Assembly (NCBI GenBank): GCA_964552715.1 | Contig: CAZKHZ010000156.1 | Location: forward strand, 1 to 8,773 | Length of the DNA: 8,773 nt | Origin: UBA7692 sp964552715 | GTDB lineage: Bacteria > Bacteroidota > Bacteroidia > Chitinophagales > LD1 | Direction: 5' to 3' | Part shown: piece after piece, positions 6,220 to 8,773 of the stretch | How positions within the stretch are numbered: the first letter of the stretch is position 1 | Layout of the letters: each line of letters begins with the position of its first letter | Translations under genes and position numbers: made by a program | The notes under the pieces: generated by a model | The model's input: the letters and a program-made list of their open reading frames with translations, nothing else | What the model was told of the DNA's origin: nothing | The model's database searches: none

Positions 6220-8759
6220 GCAGATTTAAGATTTTAGATTTTAGATTTGAGATTTGGCGTACGCTCTTTTGTCGCAATAATTTCCCTCAACTTACATTTC
6301 ATTTCTTAAGTCTAAATACTCAATACTTATTACTATCTACAGTTTTACTATTTTTCTCAATCACCACCACCGCCCAAACTTTCACCATTTCTGGTAATGT
6401 AATAGATGAAAACGAAGTGCCTGTTATTGATGCCAATATCAGATTAGAATACACCAAGCTCGAAACCAAAACAGATTCATTTGGCAACTTCTATTTTATA
6501 GATATTCCAAAAGGGAAATATGAAATAGAGGTGAAAGGCTCCTTGATTGAGCGCAAGGAATTTAGGATTAGCTTGAATGGCAATACTTCTTTACCCAACA
6601 TAAAAGTGAAAAGCCGCGAGCGCAACCTTAGCGAGGTGGTGATTGAAAATAACACAGAATCTTTCGGCATCACGCGCATGAAATCGGTGGAGGGGGTTGC
6701 TATTTACGAAGGCAAAAAGAACGAGGTGATTTTGATGAAGGATGTGGTTGCCAACAAAGCAGTGAATGTATCGCGGCAGATTTTTGCCAAAGTGCCCGGG
6801 CTGAATATTTGGGAAAGCGATGCCGCTGGTTTGCAACTCGGCATTGCCACGCGCGGCTTAGACCCCAACCGCACTTCCAATTTCAACACGCGGCAAAATG
6901 GTTATGATATGAGTGCCGATGCTATCGGCTATCCCGATTCTTATTACGTGCCGCCTGCCGATGCCGTGGAGCGCATTGAGGTAATTCGAGGGGCGGCTTC
7001 GCTGCAATATGGTCCGCAGTTTGGGGGCATGTTGAACTATGTGTTGCAACGCCCGCCCACCAACCATAAAATTGAATGGACTAGCTACACCACTGCTGGC
7101 AGTTACAAACTGGTTAGCACCTTCAACAGTATTGCAGGCACGGTGAAATGTTTCAATTATTATGGCTTTTACAATTACAAGCAGGGCGAAAGCTGGCGAC
7201 CAAACGGTAAATTCAATGTGCATAATGCATTCGCTTCTCTAGGTTATCAATGCAACGAAAAACTATCTATTCGTGCAGAATATACTTTGTCGAAATACGA
7301 CACCAAGCAACCCGGTGGACTTACCGATGCACAGTTCGACAACAACCCCAAGCAAAGCCTGCGCAGCCGCAATTGGTTTTCTACCAACTGGAACATTATC
7401 GCGCTTTCATTGAACTACAAACACAGCGTTCACCATCAACTAAATATTCGTGCTTGGGGTTTCATTGGCAGTCGCGATGCACTTGGTTTTTTGGGCACTA
7501 CAAACAGAACTGATGACATTACACAGAACCGCGATTTAATCAAGGACCAGTACAAAAACTTTGGCACCGAGGCGCGCTATATGTGGAAGTATTACATCGG
7601 CAAATACTTATCGAGTTGGTTGATAGGTGCGCGCTTCTACACGGGCACCACGCGCAAGCAACAAGGGCTGGGCGACAATGGCAGCAATGCCAACTATAAA
7701 TTCTTAAACCCCGATAGTTTAGAAGGTTCTGATTATCGCTTTCCGGGGATGAACGTGGCGGTGTTTACCGAGCATGTTTTTAATCTTAATTATAGTATCA
7801 AAATTACCCCAGGCATTCGCTACGAGCATATTGAAACCAAGGCAGATGGCTACTATCGCCAAACTTTCTTTAATCAGTTTGATACTATTGTGAAACCCGA
7901 ATCGCGCAGTCTTAGCCGCAACTTTGTGTTGTTGGGTTTGGGATTTTCGTGGGGGGCGTGGCGCAACACAGAGTTGTATGCCAATGTATCTCAAAACTAT
8001 CGCGGCATCACCTTTACCGATATGCGCGTGGTGCGCGTAAATCAGTTGGTGGACCCTAACCTGCGCGATGAAAAAGGCTTTAATGTGGACCTCGGCTATC
8101 GCGGTGATTTTAATGAATGGCTACACTGGGATGCCAGCGCATTTTGGTTGCAATACAACAACCGCATCGGGCAGATTCAGCAGGTAGATTCGGCTTACAA
8201 TATCTATCGCTACACCACCAATGTTGGCAGCTCGCGCGGCTTGGGTGCCGAGGTGTTTGTGGAAGCCGACTTATTTAAAGCAGCAAATATTTCAAACAAA
8301 GCGGGCAATCTTGCGCTGTACGTTACTTATGGTTTCACTAAAGCCAACTACATCAAATCGCCTTACAAAAACGTGATTGGCAAAGCCCTCGAATTTGCCC
8401 CGCAGCACACTTTGCGTTGTGGTATGCACTACCGATACAAGCAATTTATCACCAGTATTCAGGGGCAGTTTGTGTCAGCGCAATTTACCGATGCCACCAA
8501 TGCAAACTTCACCGCAACGGGAGTGAACGGAACTATACCCGCTTATTACACAATGGACTGGAGCGCGCGCTACACCTTTAAATGTCTACAACTGATAGCG
8601 GGCGTAAATAACTTCACCAACAATATTTACTTCACCCGCAGAGCCGTAAGCTATCCCGGACCCGGCATTATTCCTGCCGAGCCGCTCACCTTCTTCGTTA
8701 CGCTTGGCTTCAAGCTTAATAATGATATAAAGAAGGAGCGGTGGAATAGTTTTAATTAA
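6216..8759 (+). CDS. TonB-dependent receptor, FecA-like, with carboxypeptidase-regulatory-like N-terminal domain
   Basis: An 847-residue outer-membrane gated channel that imports a metal chelate using TonB energy. The GTG start overlaps the carboxylase stop (GTGA, 6216-6219), which favours translational coupling; no other canonical in-frame start precedes the signal sequence. Domains are: odd repeat-encoded leader (1-36), signal hydrophobic core (about 37-50, cleavage near Ala53), carboxypeptidase-regulatory-like beta domain (about 56-132), TonB-box-like LSEVVI (138-143), plug (about 165-280) with ATRGLDPNR, NGYDMSADAIGYP, VERIEVIRGAASLQYGPQFGG, then a 22-strand-type barrel (about 285-834) ending FFVTLGFKL and a 13-residue extension. 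The plug resembles ferric-citrate (FecA) type receptors, so iron is the likely cargo, though the ligand is not certain. The gene is more GC-rich than the rest of the window, especially in the plug. It is complete. Confidence 0.93.
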   Translation: MSRFKILDFRFEIWRTLFCRNNFPQLTFHFLSLNTQYLLLSTVLLFFSITTTAQTFTISGNVIDENEVPVIDANIRLEYTKLETKTDSFGNFYFIDIPKGKYEIEVKGSLIERKEFRISLNGNTSLPNIKVKSRERNLSEVVIENNTESFGITRMKSVEGVAIYEGKKNEVILMKDVVANKAVNVSRQIFAKVPGLNIWESDAAGLQLGIATRGLDPNRTSNFNTRQNGYDMSADAIGYPDSYYVPPADAVERIEVIRGAASLQYGPQFGGMLNYVLQRPPTNHKIEWTSYTTAGSYKLVSTFNSIAGTVKCFNYYGFYNYKQGESWRPNGKFNVHNAFASLGYQCNEKLSIRAEYTLSKYDTKQPGGLTDAQFDNNPKQSLRSRNWFSTNWNIIALSLNYKHSVHHQLNIRAWGFIGSRDALGFLGTTNRTDDITQNRDLIKDQYKNFGTEARYMWKYYIGKYLSSWLIGARFYTGTTRKQQGLGDNGSNANYKFLNPDSLEGSDYRFPGMNVAVFTEHVFNLNYSIKITPGIRYEHIETKADGYYRQTFFNQFDTIVKPESRSLSRNFVLLGLGFSWGAWRNTELYANVSQNYRGITFTDMRVVRVNQLVDPNLRDEKGFNVDLGYRGDFNEWLHWDASAFWLQYNNRIGQIQQVDSAYNIYRYTTNVGSSRGLGAEVFVEADLFKAANISNKAGNLALYVTYGFTKANYIKSPYKNVIGKALEFAPQHTLRCGMHYRYKQFITSIQGQFVSAQFTDATNANFTATGVNGTIPAYYTMDWSARYTFKCLQLIAGVNNFTNNIYFTRRAVSYPGPGIIPAEPLTFFVTLGFKLNNDIKKERWNSFN
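6222..6256. repeat. Heptamer array AGATTTn x5 at the receptor 5' end
   Basis: Five units in perfect 7-bp phase: AGATTTA, AGATTTT, AGATTTT, AGATTTG, AGATTTG. The array starts 3 bp after the carboxylase stop and is translated as RFKILDFRFEIW in the receptor leader. This is the clearest of the heptamer arrays. Confidence 0.85.
6291..6339. repeat. Heptamer array CTnAnTA x about 7 encoding part of the receptor signal peptide
   Basis: In 7-bp phase: CTTACAT, TTCATTT, CTTAAGT, CTAAATA, CTCAATA, CTTATTA, CTATCTA. The last four (6312-6339) are the most alike; the first three are weaker. It is translated as LTFHFLSLNTQYLLLST and runs into the hydrophobic core of the signal peptide. Confidence 0.6.
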
Positions 8760-8773
8760 GGGATTAGCTGTTA

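Noticed and set aside
6491..7994. Minus-strand open frames within the receptor gene (6491-6679, 6591-6836, 6704-6889, 6858-7223, 7719-7994)
   Set aside because: They are antisense to a full-length conserved receptor, with no promoter match or family resemblance; GC-rich coding tends to leave such open frames.
1..8773. CRISPR array, tRNA, rRNA or insertion sequence
   Set aside because: No regularly spaced long repeats, cloverleaf, rRNA core or transposase-like frame was seen. The short tandem arrays are too short and spacerless to be CRISPR.

Overview
The window looks like Bacteroidota DNA. The evidence is A/T-rich coding, two lipoproteins with 'SCK' lipoboxes followed by K/D/E-rich residues, a TonB-dependent receptor with an N-terminal carboxypeptidase-regulatory-like domain, and exact matches to the phylum's promoter form (TTTG, 19 bp, TAnnTTTG). 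I cannot name a genus. A 100-N block (2563-2662) marks an assembly gap of probably unknown true length.

Layout: (1) 1-743, the 3' part of a MATE-family multidrug/cation antiporter, cut by the window edge. (2) 764-2314 on the minus strand, a complete formylglycine-type sulfatase, convergent with the MATE gene. (3) 2315-2562, a divergent control region with a candidate promoter for each direction and a hairpin-forming inverted repeat. (4) 2663-8759, a plus-strand cluster of four genes: a DUF4856 lipoprotein (start hidden in the gap), an imelysin-family lipoprotein, a membrane HTTM/vitamin K-dependent gamma-carboxylase-like protein, and a FecA-like TonB-dependent receptor whose GTG start overlaps the carboxylase stop. 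The last 14 bases hold nothing I can call.

The four-gene cluster is the interesting part. A FecA-like receptor with an imelysin and a DUF4856 lipoprotein points to outer-membrane uptake of iron or another metal. The membrane protein aligns, from memory, with human gamma-glutamyl carboxylase over most of its length and keeps the residues matching the catalytic base Lys218, His160 and His287. This suggests that Glu-to-Gla (metal-chelating) modification is part of a bacterial metal-acquisition operon, with one or both lipoproteins, or the receptor, as substrate. That is a hypothesis; the sequence shows the motifs and the gene order only.

A second unexplained layer is a set of degenerate short tandem arrays with 7- or 8-bp period, each with a different word, clustered at 4826-6339. 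They lie at the imelysin/carboxylase junction, inside the carboxylase coding sequence, and in the 5' coding end of the receptor, where they are translated into an odd leader. Two adjoining hairpins in the 64-bp DUF4856/imelysin spacer could set the expression ratio inside the operon.
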